A stretch of 7,889 nt of DNA from JBCBTJ01 sp964597685 (GTDB taxonomy: Bacteria; Pseudomonadota; Alphaproteobacteria; Caulobacterales; Hyphomonadaceae). A program made the translations under genes and the position numbers. The stretch spans positions 1 to 7,889 of the forward strand of contig CAZQZC010000130.1 of the NCBI GenBank assembly GCA_964597685.1, in the 5' to 3' direction. Positions 6,875 to 7,889 of the stretch are shown piece by piece (within the stretch, counting starts at the first letter, position 1; each line of letters begins with the position of its first letter). The notes beneath the pieces are model-generated. The model worked only from the letters and a program-made list of their open reading frames with translations. It searched no databases and was not told the DNA's origin.

Positions 6875-6897
6875 CCCGAGGCGATCAGATCCTCGGG
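6875..6897 (-). terminator. GC-rich hairpin between the porin gene and the miaB promoter
   Basis: Perfect 7-bp arms CCCGAGG (6897-6891 on the minus strand) and CCTCGGG (6881-6875) with a 9-nt loop. It lies downstream of the outer membrane gene and upstream of the candidate promoter, the right place for a terminator, but there is no T-tract after it. It may instead only stabilise an mRNA end. A competing 6-bp pairing (GATCGC 6867-6872 with GCGATC 6881-6886) overlaps it. Confidence 0.3.
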
Positions 6898-6927
6898 TTA
6901 GTCTAGTGGTGGGCAAAGCCGGCGCTC

Positions 6928-6948
6928 GGAGGCGCTGGCAATGCCTCC
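6928..6948 (-). terminator. Hairpin just after the outer membrane gene stop codon
   Basis: GGAGGC (6948-6943 on the minus strand) pairs with GCCTCC (6933-6928) across a 9-nt loop, beginning 5 nt after the TAG stop. There is no U-run, so it is at best a weak terminator or a transcript-end structure. Confidence 0.3.
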
Positions 6949-6953
6949 TCTCC

Positions 6954-7889
6954 CTAGAAGCTGAGCGTGATCTGGCCATAGCCGTAGAAGACATCGCCTT
7001 CGCCCGGCGCGTTCGGCGCATCTTGCAGGAAATCGCCGTCGATCAGGTAGGCCGCGCCGGTCTCAAGCCGGATGTTTCCGGGCACAAGATCGTAGCGGAT
7101 GCGGGTTTCGAATTGGTGGCCGATCACACGGCCCGCCGCGCCCGCCGGGTCCTGCACGCCCGCTGTCGTGAGCGTGTCCCGTTTGGCGGCGAGCAAGGCG
7201 GCGCGGTAGCCGACAAATCCTTGCCAGCGCGATCCCGGACGGGTTTCGACGCGGGCGCCGGGCGAATTGAGGTTGCTGCGGGCGAGCGCGCCGAAAACGC
7301 CGGTGGGGCCGAACTCGAAGCGCCGCGCGCCGAACAGGGTGTCGAACCGGCCATTGTCCGCGTCGTCAGGATCGCTGTCGCCGCTCGCGAAGTCGTACTG
7401 GAACACCAGGCGCGTCCGCCAAGCGTTGTCGAAAGTGTAGGCGAGGTGCGCGTGGTGGAAGTGCGCGAAATGGTCCAAGAGTGGCGCGTTCGGCGCGGAT
7501 GACAGCGCGGACTCGCCGATCTGGAAAGCGGTTTCGATTTCGTAGTCGAACGCGCCCGCCGCAGGCGATCTAAAGAGACGAAAGCCCGGCGTGAAGAGGT
7601 TGCGGTCGAGGGTTTGGCTGTCGCCGTCATCCTCTTCTTGAAGGCCGAACACGTAGATCTCGCCCGTCAGGCCGCGCCAGAGATTCGGGCTTGTGGCGTG
7701 GAGGCCCCAAAACCGCTGATCAAAATCCTCGTCGTCGAACGCGATATCATTGTCCAGAAGGCTCGCCGCATCCGAGGGTTCGCGGGTCACAGGCAGCGTG
7801 AAGAACGCTTGGACCGACGTCCCGTCCGCGCCGGTCCACCGGCCGTGAACGCCGGTGAAGCCGTTGATCGTGTTTCGGAACCGGTTCCG
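6954..7889 (-). CDS. Alginate-export-family outer membrane beta-barrel protein, 5'-truncated by window edge
   Basis: The C-terminal 311 residues of a predicted outer membrane barrel; family members are usually 400-450 residues. The frame is open to the window edge: the GTG at 7790-7788 is an internal valine, because 33 more codons upstream read RNTINGFTGVHGRW and QAFFTLPVTREPSDAASLLD, typical of alginate_exp (PF13372-like) proteins. The sequence alternates amphipathic strands with many aromatic residues (FDQRFWGLHA, HFAHFHHAHLAYTFD, TRLVFQYDFASGD) and ends in YGYGQITLSF with a terminal Phe, the usual signal for outer membrane insertion. The name comes from AlgE-like exporters, but most homologues have no proven substrate and no alginate genes are seen here, so the cargo is unknown. 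It shares strand with the miaB cluster but is separated from it by 269 bp. Confidence 0.85.
   Translation of the reverse strand, partial: RNRFRNTINGFTGVHGRWTGADGTSVQAFFTLPVTREPSDAASLLDNDIAFDDEDFDQRFWGLHATSPNLWRGLTGEIYVFGLQEEDDGDSQTLDRNLFTPGFRLFRSPAAGAFDYEIETAFQIGESALSSAPNAPLLDHFAHFHHAHLAYTFDNAWRTRLVFQYDFASGDSDPDDADNGRFDTLFGARRFEFGPTGVFGALARSNLNSPGARVETRPGSRWQGFVGYRAALLAAKRDTLTTAGVQDPAGAAGRVIGHQFETRIRYDLVPGNIRLETGAAYLIDGDFLQDAPNAPGEGDVFYGYGQITLSF

Noticed and set aside
6685..6953. CtrA-type box (TTAA-N7-TTAA) in the miaB upstream region
   Set aside because: Only a single TTAA half-site is present (6793-6796), with no partner at the required distance.
6890..6955. Plus-strand sequence resembling the 5' part of a tRNA (TCCTCGGGTTAGTCTAGTGG)
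   Set aside because: The D-arm-like words are followed by no anticodon arm, no TTCGA-type T-loop and no matching acceptor stem.
5818..7502. Two adjoining plus-strand open frames (5818-6906 and 6906-7502) that look like a coupled pair
   Set aside because: They lie opposite miaB and the outer membrane gene, both securely identified. The touching ends are coincidental and the proteins are compositionally biased without motifs.

Overview
This window is a stretch of bacterial chromosome in which every supported gene lies on the minus strand, so transcription runs from high to low coordinates. High GC (roughly 65-70% in most genes), the gene order and the protein sequences point to an alphaproteobacterium. 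The MetK and outer-membrane-protein sequences suggest something near the Caulobacterales/Hyphomonadaceae, but that placement is inference. A run of 10 Ns inside phoH shows that the sequence comes from a gapped draft assembly or metagenome bin.

Layout in transcription order: (1) 7889-6954, the C-terminal 311 residues of an alginate-export-family outer membrane beta-barrel, whose 5' end lies outside the window. (2) 6953-6685, a 269-bp intergenic stretch with two GC-rich hairpins, a candidate housekeeping promoter and an inverted repeat over the predicted transcription start. (3) A compact seven-gene run: miaB (6684-5320), phoH (5323-4319), ybeY (4322-3876), corC-like (3834-2974), lnt (2977-1325), an XRE-family regulator (1290-874) and metK (820 to the window edge, 3' truncated). 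Gene junctions are 4-nt overlaps (miaB/phoH, phoH/ybeY, corC/lnt) or gaps of 34-53 nt, as expected of one operon.

The order miaB-phoH-ybeY-corC-lnt-xre-metK is a known conserved alphaproteobacterial housekeeping cluster. MiaB modifies tRNA using S-adenosylmethionine, YbeY is an endoribonuclease for rRNA and RNA quality control, PhoH is a P-loop ATPase commonly paired with YbeY, the CorC-like protein carries CBS domains, Lnt completes lipoprotein acylation, and MetK makes S-adenosylmethionine.

I found no clear new biological system, mobile element, CRISPR array or RNA gene. The points worth a second look are three TTG starts (phoH, lnt, metK), two of them in TTGA stop/start overlaps; a short metK leader whose 5' arm can pair with either of two downstream arms just before a strong ribosome binding site; the structured intergenic region ahead of miaB; an XRE gene of clearly lower GC than its surroundings; and the assembly gap inside phoH.
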